A stretch of 64,000 nt of DNA from Tanytarsus gracilentus. Taxonomy: Eukaryota; Arthropoda; Insecta; Diptera; Chironomidae. The stretch lies in NCBI GenBank assembly GCA_038502055.1, contig JAXRKN010000044.1, positions 12,173,501-12,237,500 on the forward strand, in the 5' to 3' direction. The notes beneath the pieces are model-generated. The model ran no database searches, had not been told where the DNA came from, and saw only the letters and a program-made list of their open reading frames with translations. Below, one piece after another: positions 24,501 through 35,292 of the stretch. Position numbers and translations under genes: made by a program. Within the stretch, counting starts at the first letter, position 1, and each line of letters begins with the position of its first letter.

Positions 24501-27500
24501 TTTATGATTTTTCTCCCGAAGCACCAGCGGCACTAAAAGTTGACGAATTATTTTTGCTGTTTTGAAAACTTTTTTCCTCATCACCAAAAAAAAATTCACA
24601 ATTTTGTTCTGAATAAATTTTTCCAGCAATATTCTCTTTTTAACAAATTAAATTGAATCACTTGTGAAAAGTCCGAGGGGGATTTTCATCAGGATAGACA
24701 GCGAAAATTATTGAGATGATTATTATGTGATGTAATGGAGTGGAAAATATATTTTGTGTAAAAAAGAATTATTTGCTACCGCTTGCCTCAATTTTATACC
24801 CACGTCCGATTTAATTTTAAAAATCCTGAGCAATTAAGAGGTCTCCCTGGTAGAACAATGAGTTCAAATTGAGCTCAAATATTGAACTATTTAGTTCAAA
24901 TGAACTAAATTAGTTCGAATTGAATTCAATTCGAACTCAAATGTTGAACTCAGCCACTTTAGTTCAACATTTGAGTTCGAATTGAATTCAATTTGAACTC
25001 AATTGTTGAACTAAATTTCCATGTTGAACTCTAAGGCTGAGTTCAAGATTTGAACAAGAATTTGAATTCAAGACTTGAACTAAATTCAAAGTTTTAGTTC
25101 AAAACTTGAACTCAAATTTAATTCAAGTCTTGAACTCAATTTGAATTCAAGTTTTGAACTAAAATTGGAGTATTTTGAATTAAATTTATTTCAAATTTAA
25201 TTCAAAACTTGAAGTCAATTTGAATTCAAAACTTGAACTAAAATTGGGGTATTTTGAAATAAACTTGAACTCAAATTTATTTCAAAACTTGAACTCGATT
25301 CGAATTAAAGACTTAAACAAAATTTTGGATTTTTAATATAAACTTTATTTCAAAAGTTGAACTCGATTTGAACTAAAGACTTAGAAAAAATTTTGGGTTT
25401 TTAATATGAACTTTATTTAAAAACTTCAACTCGATTTGAATTAAAGACTTAAACAAAATTTTAGGTTTTTAGTATGAACTTTATTAAAAAACCTGAGCTC
25501 GATTTGAATTAAGGACTTAGACGAAATTTTGGGTGGTTAATATAAACTTTATTTCAAATTTATTTCAAAAGTTGAACTCGATTTGAATTGATTGAAGCCC
25601 TAAATTAAGATTTGTTCTTTGTTTTAATGTTAAAATAAATATTGGAATATTTTTCTGATCCATAGTTTAATTATTACATTATTTAGCAATTATATCTATT
25701 ATACATATATGTGTTTTGACACTGATGATTCCCGGATCATATTGTGCTCAAACAAACAAAACTATCGCTGATAGTTTAAATTGTCACTTTTAATTAGAAA
25801 TGGTTGATTTATATATGTTTCTTTAATTTCAAAAATTTTAATGTATCAAAATGTAAACTACTAAACTTGCAAAAAACTTTAGAAAAAAATATATTTTCTT
25901 TAAAAAATAAATTAAAGAAAATTTTTGTTTATTAAAATTTAAATCAAAGGACAAAAAATATTAGAAATAGTTGGCAAATTGATATAAAAAATTAGAATGG
26001 TTTAAATATAGCTTTTAGCCAAAATGGATTTTAACATAAAGTTTCCTCGGTGGTCTCGTGGTTACGCGCGCGCTTAGCAAACAGGAGTCCTGAGTTCGAG
26101 TTCGAGTCGGCGCAGCAAAAAAGTAAGAAAAATTTTTAAGTACAAAACTAATAAAAATTCCAATTTCTCTTCACATAGCAAAAAAAAATAAGTGCGAGCA
26201 AAAAAAGTTAGTTAAATTAACTAAAGGAACACTTGGAAAGTGGAACAGTTCAAAAGTTGAATTCAAATTGAATTCAAAAGTTGAACTAAATTTTTTTTAA
26301 TTTGAAAATTTGAGGGCAATTTGAGTTCAAATTTCAGTTCGAATTGAATTCAATTTGAATTCAAATTTCAGTTCGAATTGAATTCAAATCGAAAATCGAG
26401 TTCAAATTTAGTTCAAACGTATATGGCCGAGTTCAACCGTTTTCATACAAAAGCTTACCACGCGATTTGAACTGAACTGGATTTGAACTCAACAATTGAA
26501 TTCAATTCGAACTCAAATAACACCCAAATTTGAACTCGTGTTCTACCAGGGCTATGCATTTTTATTTGAATGCATGTGAAAAAGGTTCTTTGAAACGTGA
26601 AAAAGATAAAAGTTTTAAATTTTTAAAGTGGTAAATAATTTGAGGAAATTTTTAAAAGTAATTTTAAATTTTTGAAAATTGCCAAAATTTATAATTTCAT
26701 ACGGAAAATTCACATTTTAGTAAACTTTCACATTTAAATTCCATTATGTCCATAAAATCTCACGCTTTGAACTTGATCTATTTACAAAATGCATCAACAC
26801 CATGTGTTATTAGTCACTGATTTATCTCGCATTAAATTAACTGTCTCTCATAAACATTCACTATAATGACAAATGCTTTAAATTACATCATCATTTGGCC
26901 GTGTGTGAGAATACAAAATATTAAAGGTCAATTGAGAAGCGAGCGACGAGCAATTTGACGATGATGAAGCGCAAATCAATTTAGATTTAAAATAATAGTT
27001 TCTTTTAAAGTATTAAATTAACCTCTCTTTCTCGTATGCAGTCCATTCAGAAGTTTTCGTTCTAAAAAGAACTCATCGACGCTTGGCATAAATCAGACAT
27101 CCGAATCACCGCCGCCTTTGCGTCGCGATATGGCGAGCTACAACAAGGAGGATGAAAATCTTTATGCCACATATGATCCTCATTTTCGTCACACAGTCGA
27201 TGGACAATTTCATCGCAATGCCGGCTATCGGAGCTCATTGCAAAACATGAACGGCTCTCCGAGCGCCGATTTTCTCACATTTAATCGAAATAATCGCTAT
27301 AGGAACACAATGCAGAACGGCACGTCAACGCAGTCGATAAAAAATGGTCGATATGTCTATTCTGGTTCAATGACACCGCAACCAAAGACTCGCTACTTGA
27401 CAGACATAACACCTCGAATGACTCCTGGGTAATAAATTAATTTTGATAAGATATTTTTTATTAAATTTTATTATTTACAGTTCATCAATGAACTCAATCA

Positions 27501-29567
27501 GCACAAATCCATTTGAGGACGATGAAGATGTAATCGAAGAACAAATGGAAGTGACTACAGCTGGAAGTTTAAAAACACCTAAAATTGTAAAACCAGCAAG
27601 AAAAAAAAGAAAAGCACCAGCGCCTCCAGGGCAGCAACAAATGGTAAAAAAATATTCTTAATTGGTTACACGCAACAGTTTTTTAAGAATTTAATTTTAT
27701 CAAACGAAAAAAATATTTCGAACAAATTATTAACAAGCTGTTAGGTGCCGAATTCCAATGAACCGCAAAATTAATTAACCTTTTTGTCATTATTAAAAGT
27801 CTCGCAAGCTAACTGGAATATTTAAAAAGTAATTAAGCTTTTGCTTTCTGTGTCGATGTCTCTTATCTTATCAATAGCATTACACACGCCTTATCGCGCT
27901 AATATTTCCACTGCAAGTGTGAAAAATAAAATATTTATTCTTCTTCTTTTTCATAACAGCTTGGTGCCGTGCCTTCCGAAAAGGAAAATGTAGAGAGAAC
28001 GACAAATGGAGATGGATTGGAAGAGTTGAGTCGAATGACGGCAGAATTTGAGAGCTTTGTTAAAAATACACAAAATGAACCACAAATACTTCTTAATGGT
28101 GAAAAAATGAATGAAAGTATTTCCGAGGAAATTGTTGAAAAGCAAAACGCAAAAGTTTCTGCAGAAATTGTTCAAACTCAATCGAAGCAAAATGAAGTTG
28201 AAAAGTTGGAAACAAAACGAATTGTTGAGAAACCAGACATCATTCAAAGTATTGAAATAGAAAATGCTTCGAGAGCTGAAAATAAAAGTTGTGTTGAGGT
28301 TAGTCGAGGTGAAAAGGAAGAAGTTAAGTTGGATGTTCAGGAAACAATTATTTTGACGTCCCAGGAAATTACAGAAATCCAAGAAATTAAAATATTAAAT
28401 AAAGTCAATGAAAATATAAAAATCCAGGAAGTTAAATTTTCACCTCAAAATGAATCAAAAATTCAAGAAACTTGTTATGATGAAAATTCAAATAAATTAT
28501 CAAAAGATGAAATAAAAATCCAGGAAATTGAACCTGTGAAACTTCAAATCCGAGAAAATGAAGAAAACATTCAGGTTGTTGAAGTTAAAGAAACGAAAAT
28601 TAAACCTGAAGAACAAATTCAATTTGCCAAATTTTCAACATTTAAAGCAGAGAGACAACACGATCAAACTGACGTCCCACAGTTAGTCATCACCGAAACC
28701 AAAATTCTTAAAATTGATGAACCTAAAGAGTCCACACCGCCTACTGAAATAATCACTGCAGAAGTTCATCAATTACTTACTGAAATACGTAGCTTTCCTG
28801 ATGTTCGGCATCTCACGCCAACGCCTACACCCTCGCGAGAAGTAACTCCAGATTATATACCGATGACTGTGAGAGAAAAATTCCATGTGTTGCGAATCGA
28901 TGAAGATGAGATTGAAAGTAACAATTTTAAGGAGGAATTGGAGGTTAAAAATGAAGTTCAACCGCCTAAAATAGAGCCAAGAAGTGTTCGTGATCGAACT
29001 CCAATACCACTAGCTAGAACGGAAGTTGAAGATCGTCTTCAGAGTCAGGGTTTTCGAAAAGTAGTAACCAAAACGGAATTTCTTAATTTTGATAATCCCG
29101 AAAGTGTGGAACTAAGACAAAAGGACTCAACCGATGAGCTTTTAATAACTGAAGGCGATGAGCCAACGAGCACCAGTCAGAGACGTCGCTCTGTCAAAGA
29201 AATTATCGAGTCAATAAATCGACAGCAGCAAAAATTGAAAATCAATCAGCCGTCAACGCCGCAATTTGAGCGTAAATTTTACTATGGAGAAGAGCAAAAA
29301 TTTTCATATCATGAAAAACCAGCAGTGCCTTCGAAGGAAAATGTGATGCTTAAATTAATGCGTCATGAGGAGCAAGAACGAAAAATTAATGAACTTTTAG
29401 ATGACTTGCAAGGCTACACGAAAGAAAATTCTTCGATAACCAAGCCAACTCAAAAATTTCCTCTCTCACAACGTCACAGCAATAACAATTCAAATTCCTT
29501 CTTAAATCACAGCGCTGACACAATAAATCCTATCAACCCAAAACCAAAACCAAGACGTGCCGTCTAA
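21551..29567 (+). CDS. NPF-motif, proline-rich scaffold-like protein (unrecognised)
   Basis: Not assigned to a named family. Four coding exons join in phase: 21551-21729, 27042-27428, 27481-27643, 27960-29567 (778 residues), with a 5.3-kb first intron. The N-terminus has LNPFYEDEQHKRLRFWK and a Ser/Arg-rich GSLRRGSFNLGSLRDLL. Exon 3 has a second NPF (TNPFEDDED, about residue 198) and a polybasic proline motif KKRKAPAPPG (about 235). NPF motifs bind EH domains and the proline motif resembles SH3 ligands, so an endocytic or cortical adaptor role is plausible but inferred. The long last exon is Glu/Lys/Ile-rich with degenerate IQEI/VQE repeats, then conserved-looking segments (TPTPSREVTPDYIPMTVREKF cut by charged runs, and QRRRSVKEIIESIN). 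It ends NPKPKPRRAV. AATAAA is at 29621-29626, inside the convergent overlap with the HEATR3 3' end. Confidence 0.75.
24912..24999. repeat. Near-perfect 39-bp inverted repeat with 10-nt loop
   Basis: The arm at 24912-24950 is complementary to 24961-24999 with one mismatch, around the loop CAGCCACTTT (24951-24960). The inner 33 pairs are perfect. Each arm also contains its own shorter palindrome centred on GAATTC, so alternative cruciforms are possible. Lying in a transcribed intron, it would form a stable RNA hairpin. Confidence 0.9.
25310..25590 (+). repeat. ~68-bp tandem repeat, four units
   Basis: Units begin at 25310, 25378, 25446 and 25514, each with GACTTA at the start, then AAATTTT, TTTTTAATAT, AACTTTATT and CTCGATTTGAA. 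Spacing is 68 bp between successive unit starts. More diverged units appear to precede it (25170-25300). Unit 4 carries a small insertion (a duplicated TTTATTTCAAA). Confidence 0.85.
26045..26112 (+). repeat. tRNA-like Pol III promoter (SINE head or tRNA relic)
   Basis: An A-box-like TGGTCTCGTGGT at 26051-26062 and a B-box-like GAGTTCGAGTT at 26092-26102 have tRNA spacing, with GCGCGCGCTTAGC between. The acceptor arms do not pair convincingly, so it is not called as a functional tRNA. The GC content is conspicuously above the surrounding element. Most likely a tRNA-derived SINE head nested in, or part of, the inverted-repeat element. Confidence 0.6.
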
Positions 29568-29695
29568 ATGCTAATTAAATTATCAGGTGCTAAAAAATTA
29601 TCCTAGTCACATGGAGAGAAAATAAAAAAGCTCAAAACTATTGACAAAAAAAATTATTTTATTTTTTGCTCTTTCAGTGACTTGATTTAATTTAA

Positions 29696-32149
29696 TTATG
29701 TGCGCGTCGGAACATAACTTTTTTGCTGTGACTCGAGGTACTTGCAGAAACGAGTAAAATTTGTTCTTATCGTCACCACAGCGGGATATCTGTCTCCAAG
29801 TTCCCGCTTTCGTTGCTTCATCTACAGAAATTAAATTAAAAAATTTATTTTTGGACATACGTATGCATACTCGAAAGCTCACCTTAGTCTTTAAAATTCT
29901 CTCTAGCTCTTTCGCCTTCGCTATGACATTCAGCTCATAGACAATTTGATTCCAATCGTTTTCCGAAAACATGTCCATAAAGCTGTCGAGTGCTTCCGAT
30001 ATTGTCCAGACGTCGTCTTCCTTCAATGTCGCCTCGAGAATAAAATCCGTAATTTTTTTCACTAAATTTTCTGGCAACAGACATCCCAGCCCTCCCAACA
30101 TTCTCAGCCAATTTGCTCGTACTTCTGATTTATCGCAATTTTGAACGCCATCGAGGATAAGTTGAAGGTCACTTTCACTGACTTGTTTAAATAGTTCGGG
30201 AGATTTTTTCAGATGCTCTAAAGTTGCTCGCATGAGTGACGTTGAAGCCTCAATTCCATCGTAATCTTGAGCTATTTGAAAGATTTGTTGACCTAAATCC
30301 AGCCACACAGCATAAATTGCATCTGGTCCGCCCAACTCATCCGTTGTCATGACATTACATAGATTATGAAGGCATAAGAGCGATGAAACACGCAGTGAAT
30401 TTTGTCGTTTGAGAAGATTCCGTTCAGCTATGGCCAGAATTGATGAAACATTTTCCGGAAGTGGTTGAGATCGTGCCCAGAGCTGTAAAATTAAAATATC
30501 ATGGTTATTTTGTGTTTACCGACAGCCAAAAAATGTTTTAGAATAATTTGAATGTTTGTTTCACAACTAAAGTTAGAAGCATTGAAAATATTTTCCTAAC
30601 TTACTCTAAGCGAAACTTCGCCTCATCACAACCTCCTAGCGACCATGAACTAAAACAGCTCATGATCAAAGAAAGCATAATAGCAATAAAGCATTAATCT
30701 GCCACATGTGTAACGCTTAACGTGATTTATCGTGAAAATCAGTTTGCTGACTTCATGTGGGAATCGAACCGGAGATCAACAATCATCATAATACTAATGT
30801 TTTACCACTCGAACATCCCACTTGGCTACTGCCTTTGATAATATTTTACATATATGCTTAGCAAAATCACACTCACCTTTTCGACAATTTTATGTGCTTT
30901 AACCGCTTCCGAAACCTCAACTGGAATTTTATCTCCATCAATATTTTCATTTGTCTGTTCACTAGTATCATAGTCGTGAACACTCTCAGGTTCTGAAATA
31001 TCATCTTCAATATCCTCGTTTGACTCACTGCCTTCATTCGAGCAAATATTTGTGAGAATTTCCGCGGCAATTCTTTGAGCTGACAATAAATATCCAATTT
31101 CTTTGACATCCTTTTCTAATGACGTTGGCATATCTTCTCTTAATCGTCTTGCACTTGCCTCTTCTTCAGTTTCTGCGTTCATTTCATCGTCAATAATTTC
31201 TACGGGAGCTGCTCGATGACTGTCGTCTTCATTTAATGGCAGTCGACTCGAAATTTCATTCAGCACCGTTCGATGATTAATTTCTAGTGTTTTAGTAAGA
31301 GCATCCATGATGAGACTAAGATTTTGCATAACTAAGACGGGGACGTTACTGCAGATGCCTGCTGCCACTGTCCGTAAAATAACTGCCTTAAAGTCACCCT
31401 CAATTCTCATGAGGTCTTGAAACACTGTTCCATAATCTGATAAAATTTTCCAAGCCGTTGGATTGTCCTCTGATATCACGAGAAGGCATTGACCCACTGA
31501 TATAGCTAAAATTATATTCATTTAGTATTTAAAATAAAAAAAATGTTCATAACTCACCAATCTCAAGTCCATAAACCTCGTGATTGAGACATCTCACGAA
31601 GCTCTGCAGAAGTTGTGACTGATTGAAAAATTCTAATGCCACAGATGTGCTTTCACATAAGTTCCAGACAATGTTAACGGCTTGTAGAAAGGTGTCCGAT
31701 TTCTGATCTAGTGCAGTAGCAGCACGTCTCTCGATCGTTGGAGCCCATTCGTTATTTGCATATTGATTAAGAAGAATTAAAAGTGGCGTAAAGACATCCT
31801 GATCGACTAATTTCTCACAAATCTCAACGGATATGGCAGATAGATTGCGAAGAGCACCGCTTACAGCTTGCCTAACATTCAGATCAGTGTCAACGAGGAG
31901 TGGTGATGCGATTCTGATGATTTCACTATTTAAAATTTGCTGGATGTTCTTCTCTTGCTGACAAAAAGTCGAAAGTGCTTGTAATCCACACATTTTTTCA
32001 TCAGTGCTGGCACTTTCGAGCTGATCCAAAATAGTTGAAATTGGTCCACCGGAATTCGGTTCATCTTCCATTTCTAAATCTCGCAGTGATCGTAATCCAG
32101 TTGGATTCTTTTTGTGAGGCGTTGATTTGCCTTTTTTAGTCTTACCCAT
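29696..32149 (-). CDS. HEATR3: HEAT repeat-containing protein 3 / symportin (SYO1 homologue)
   Basis: Nuclear import adaptor that escorts 5S RNP proteins RPL5 and RPL11 in ribosome assembly. Exons from the 5' end: 32149-31558, 31505-30877, 30482-29883, 29821-29696, all in phase, giving 648 residues (human HEATR3 is about 680). The N-terminus is short and basic (MGKTKKGKSTPHKK), as in SYO1, followed by ARM/HEAT helices (DLNVRQAVSGALRNLSAIS, then FLQAVNIVWNLCESTSVALEF cut over two helices). A highly acidic loop near residues 345-370 (EDIEDDISEPESVHDYD) matches the family's RPL11-binding acidic insert. The last small exon gives the diagnostic MKQRKRELGDRYPAVVTIRT end. The gene diverges from CWC27 across 180 bp. 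Intron 2 carries a tRNA-like insertion. Confidence 0.9.
30757..30821 (-). repeat. tRNA-like insertion in HEATR3 intron (degenerate tRNA or SINE)
   Basis: On the minus strand, GTGGGATGTTCGAGTGG (A-box-like) is followed about 40 nt later by CGGTTCGATTCCCAC (B box). GTGGGA at the start could pair with TCCCAC at the end. The whole is only 65 nt; the T stem and acceptor stem would have to share bases, and the anticodon arm is poor. A tRNA-derived relic is likelier than a working gene. Confidence 0.6.
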
Positions 32150-32329
32150 GTTGATTGCGTGTCTATTAACACGAGAAAATTATTTAATATTTTTTAAACA
32201 GTTCCACCTCGTGTTCGGTAAACTTCAGCACAACCTATAAAAAAATAATCATCGCTGAACGTATTTTTTTTAAAGCTACGCGTTTTGTTGACATTTAAAT
32301 CAAAATTAAAATCATAAAAATAATTAAAA
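32150..32329. promoter_or_regulatory. Bidirectional promoter region HEATR3 / CWC27
   Basis: 180 bp between two divergent start codons must contain both promoters and 5' leaders. There is no TATA box at good spacing, as expected for housekeeping genes. Inferred from layout. Confidence 0.6.
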
Positions 32330-33724
32330 ATGTCAAATATTTACATCCAAGAGCCTCCTACAAATGGAAAAGTACTGCTCAAAACAACTGCCGGTGAAAT
32401 TGAAGTCGAGTTGTGGTCAAAGGAAGCGCCTAAAACATGCAGAAACTTTGTAAGAATTAATTAATGCCGCAACAATTTTTCTTTATTAAAATTTTAATTT
32501 CAGATTCAGCTTTGCCTCGACGGATTCTACAATGGAACAATCTTTCATCGACTAGTAAAAAATTTCATTGTTCAAGGAGGCGAAAACTCGGAACCGGCTG
32601 ATCTAATTGAGCCAATTAAGAATGAATTTCATCAACGACTTAGATTCACAAGAAGGGGATTAGCTGGAATGGCTACGAACGAGGGAAGTGATAATAATAT
32701 GCAATTCTTTTTCACCCTCGATCAAACGCCAGAACTTCAAAATACCCACACAGTTTTTGGTAAAATCAGTGGAGATACAATTTATAATGCATTGAAGCTT
32801 AACGAGACACCAACCGATCACCACGAACGTCCTTTACATCCTCACAAAATTAATAAAGTAAAAATTCTACACAATCCCTTTGCTGACATTTCGGCTAGAG
32901 TCGATCGAATTAAAAGTTCAAAAGATGATAAAAAGAATGAGCGAAAGCGTGAAGGAGTTAAAAATTTCAAATTAATTTCTTTCGGCGATGAAGCTGAACA
33001 GGATGAGATGGAAGTTGAGAAAACCGTTAAAAAGACAGAAACGCCGCAATTAAATCCCAGCACATCATCGTCATCATCATCATCATCGACGACGAAAAAA
33101 GAGCGTAAAGAAGAAAAACGGAAACGATCGGAAACGCCACCACCGCTGCCATCAAAATTTCCTGAAAAACTAAAGTCTAAAAAGCAAAGAGAAATTATCG
33201 AAGATGATGACTCCGATAGCGATTATGAGCTTTCACTTGAGAAGGAAAAGAAATCTGAAATTGAAAAGAAAAAACGAGAAATTCAAGATCAAATTAAAGA
33301 CATCAAGCGGCAATATCAAAAGGATAAAAAGGAAAAAGTAAAAATTGAGGAACAGGCAACATCATCAGAGCCCGAAAAGGAGGTTATTCAAGATTACCTC
33401 GATGAAAAGGAAAAGTACAAAAAGCAAAAAGAAAATACCCTACTGAAAGGACCTTCACGTGAGAGTTTTACACTTCAGTTGCTCGCAAAATTCAAAAATA
33501 AGCTTCAAAGTGCTGCCGAAAAGACTGTGGATTTAGATGATTCTGATGATGAAAATTGGCTTGGTCATAAGCTTGATTTTTCTGAGGCCGGTGCCGAGGC
33601 TGTTGTTTTAGCGAAGGATGCATCGAAAAAAGCCGACGATTGGTATGACATACACGACCCAAGAAATCCTCTTAATAAGAGAAAACGTGGAGCTGAAAAT
33701 GAAGCAAAAAATAAGAATAAATAA
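32330..33724 (+). CDS. CWC27: Spliceosome-associated cyclophilin CWC27
   Basis: Nuclear cyclophilin of the activated spliceosome that pairs with CWC22 (known of the family). Two exons, 32330-32449 and 32504-33724, give 446 residues. The first exon (MSNIYIQEPPTNGKVLLKTT) was recovered because the long frame alone lacks the true start. The cyclophilin domain spans about residues 1-170, with FHRLVKNFIVQGG and GMATNEGSDNNMQFFFTLD. At the position of cyclophilin A Trp121 it has Glu (QTPELQNTHTVFGK), the substitution known in CWC27 that goes with loss of cyclosporin binding and weak isomerase activity. The C-terminal half is charged and low-complexity, with a Ser run, SDSDYELS, coiled coil, and the conserved LDDSDDENWLGHKLDF and DWYDIHDPRNPLNKRKR ends. 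Confidence 0.95.
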
Positions 33725-33922
33725 AGTAGAGACATGATGAATTTTCACAAGAAAAAAAATTTATTTCGCTTGATCCTTGATAGAGTTTTAAAATTAACGG
33801 TCGGCTGAAGTTTAAAAACGCGCTTAAAAGTTTCAAAACAAACGCGAGGAGAAAAATTATTTGAAATTTATTTTTTCACTTTTGCATAAAATAGACATTA
33901 ATTGAACTAAAAACAGTTCAAA

Positions 33923-35013
33923 ATGTCTGGTTTAACGCTCACCCTGACAACTGGAATTAAATTCCTTCAGGTAATTTACGTTCTTTTCTAATTTTGAGAA
34001 AAAAAATTTATTTTAATTTTTTAGGTTGAAAATTGTGCGAAAAAATTTCTAAAAGTCTCAGCTCAATTTATTCCGATTCTTCAAGCACGTCATAAGATCA
34101 ATAATAGACACTGGAATCCAAAATGGAAGCGTCTTAGGGCCGAAAAATTCATAAAAGTTGAAATTCCCGATTTAAATTTAAAACTGGATAAATTATCGGA
34201 GGAAAAAAAAAGATCAATGATGAAAAAGCGAGGCATTGAACCAGCAAGACCATACATGGAACGTCCTTTTTACATCAGGTACTTAAACAGTTTTATAAAA
34301 GCTTTAATTAACTAACAAGTTACTAAAATAATTTTAGTGCAACGGGAGGAATTTTTGAACCTTACGTTCCACCAGAAGGCGACGGCAAAGTCTCTTCCGT
34401 CAAAGGAGTTCTTAAAGAAAAAGCTGAGTTTGTTGAGAAGAAAGGAAAGTCGTGGAATGCAATCAGAAAAATTCGCAACTACGAGGAAGACTTCGATAAG
34501 GGTGATTTCGGAATTTTGGCTCAGGACATTTACATCAAATCACACGAAGCTCTCGTTAAAAGAGACAAAAGAACACTCCGCGAGTTAGTAACTGAGCGAG
34601 CATATCCTGAGATGATGCATAACATAAGAGATAAAACAGTGAGATGGAAGTTCTTGAAATCCCTTGAGCCACCAAAAATCATTCATGCCCGATGCACGGA
34701 AATGATTACAAAAGAAAATGTTTTTGGCCAAGTCACAGTTCGTTTTCACACGCAACAAACACTCGCTGTTTATGATCGCTTCGGTCGATTGATGCACGGC
34801 AGTGAAATCATCGCTAAAGATGTGCTTGAGTATGTCGTTTTTGAGAAGCATTTAGCAAATCTTTATGGCTCTTGGAAAATCCACGATAAAATTGTGCCTG
34901 AATGGGCTCCTGAGCGAGAACCAAGATCCATCACCTATGTCATGGAGCCTGAAACAGTAAATCTTCCAGCACAAAGCGAGGAAAAGCAAGTTGATGTAGC
35001 TGTAACGCAATAA
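33923..35013 (+). CDS. mRpL45: Mitochondrial large ribosomal subunit protein mL45
   Basis: Component of the mitochondrial 39S subunit near the exit tunnel, with a TIM44-like fold that helps dock the ribosome at the inner membrane (family knowledge). Three exons in phase: 33923-33970, 34025-34278, 34338-35013 (325 residues). The short first exon (MSGLTLTLTTGIKFLQ) starts a targeting-type N-terminus. Seen next: RHKINNRHWNPKWKRLRAEKF, then PARPYMERPFYISATGGIFEPYVPPEGDG (cut by an intron at the Ser). The TIM44-like domain from about residue 155 has TERAYPEMMHNI, QVTVRFHTQQTLAVYDRFGR and YGSWKIHDKI. It lies 198 bp downstream of CWC27 on the same strand. Confidence 0.93.
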
Positions 35014-35292
35014 TTTTTAGTGAACAAAAAATAGAAGTTTTAAAATTTAACAAATTTTTATTTTTTTCCTCTATAAACTAAAATTGCCTCGTTGCTTTAT
35101 CTCTCTCTCATTTATATAGCACCTTCCGATAAAGGCAAGAATAATAATATGCGGAATGAATGAAATTCATTTACGCGGTGCCAAGTCTCTACTCTTATAA
35201 ATTAACAAAAAAATATATATTATTGATCTGCGGTGACTAAAAAGCATTTTCAATGACATCAAATGCTGATTTATACTGAATAAGTCTATTTA

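Larger units (their letters stand above)
24845..26551. mobile_element. Non-coding element with terminal inverted repeats and GTTCAA/TTGAAC-rich body
   Basis: The left end CCCTGGTAGAACAATGAG is matched by the reverse complement of the right end, CCCTGGTAGAACACGAG, continuing into TTCAAATT. The inverted ends are about 25 bp with one indel and one mismatch. The body has no ORF. The left part (24860-25300) and right part (26250-26540) are dense in GTTCAA, GAATTC and TTGAAC words. Between them lie a ~68-bp tandem repeat (25310-25590) and a tRNA-like stretch (26045-26112). CT occurs directly outside both ends, which may be a 2-bp target duplication or chance. It looks like a MITE/foldback-type element; no transposase was seen. 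Its family is unknown to me. Confidence 0.65.
21730..27041 (+). other. Large first coding intron of the scaffold gene
   Basis: Runs from a GTAAGTAAAC donor to a CTCGTATGCAG acceptor. It holds the 1.7-kb inverted-repeat element (24845-26551), a possible internal promoter-like stretch near 23790 (ATTTATACGG followed by TGTGACTGACTAG), and otherwise unremarkable AT-rich sequence. No nested gene found. Confidence 0.6.

Noticed and set aside
26045..26112. Functional tRNA gene
   Set aside because: A and B boxes are present but the acceptor stem does not pair.
24845..26551. CRISPR-like array
   Set aside because: Repeats are irregular, inverted as well as direct, without unique spacers, and in an insect nuclear context.
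27951..28382. 143-codon hydrophobic-looking frame antisense to the scaffold gene
   Set aside because: Its Phe/Leu/Asn-rich composition is the complement of the Glu/Lys/Ile-rich last exon.
30757..30821. Functional tRNA gene on the minus strand
   Set aside because: Only 65 nt; T stem and acceptor stem cannot both form, and the apparent anticodon would be a stop-reading one.
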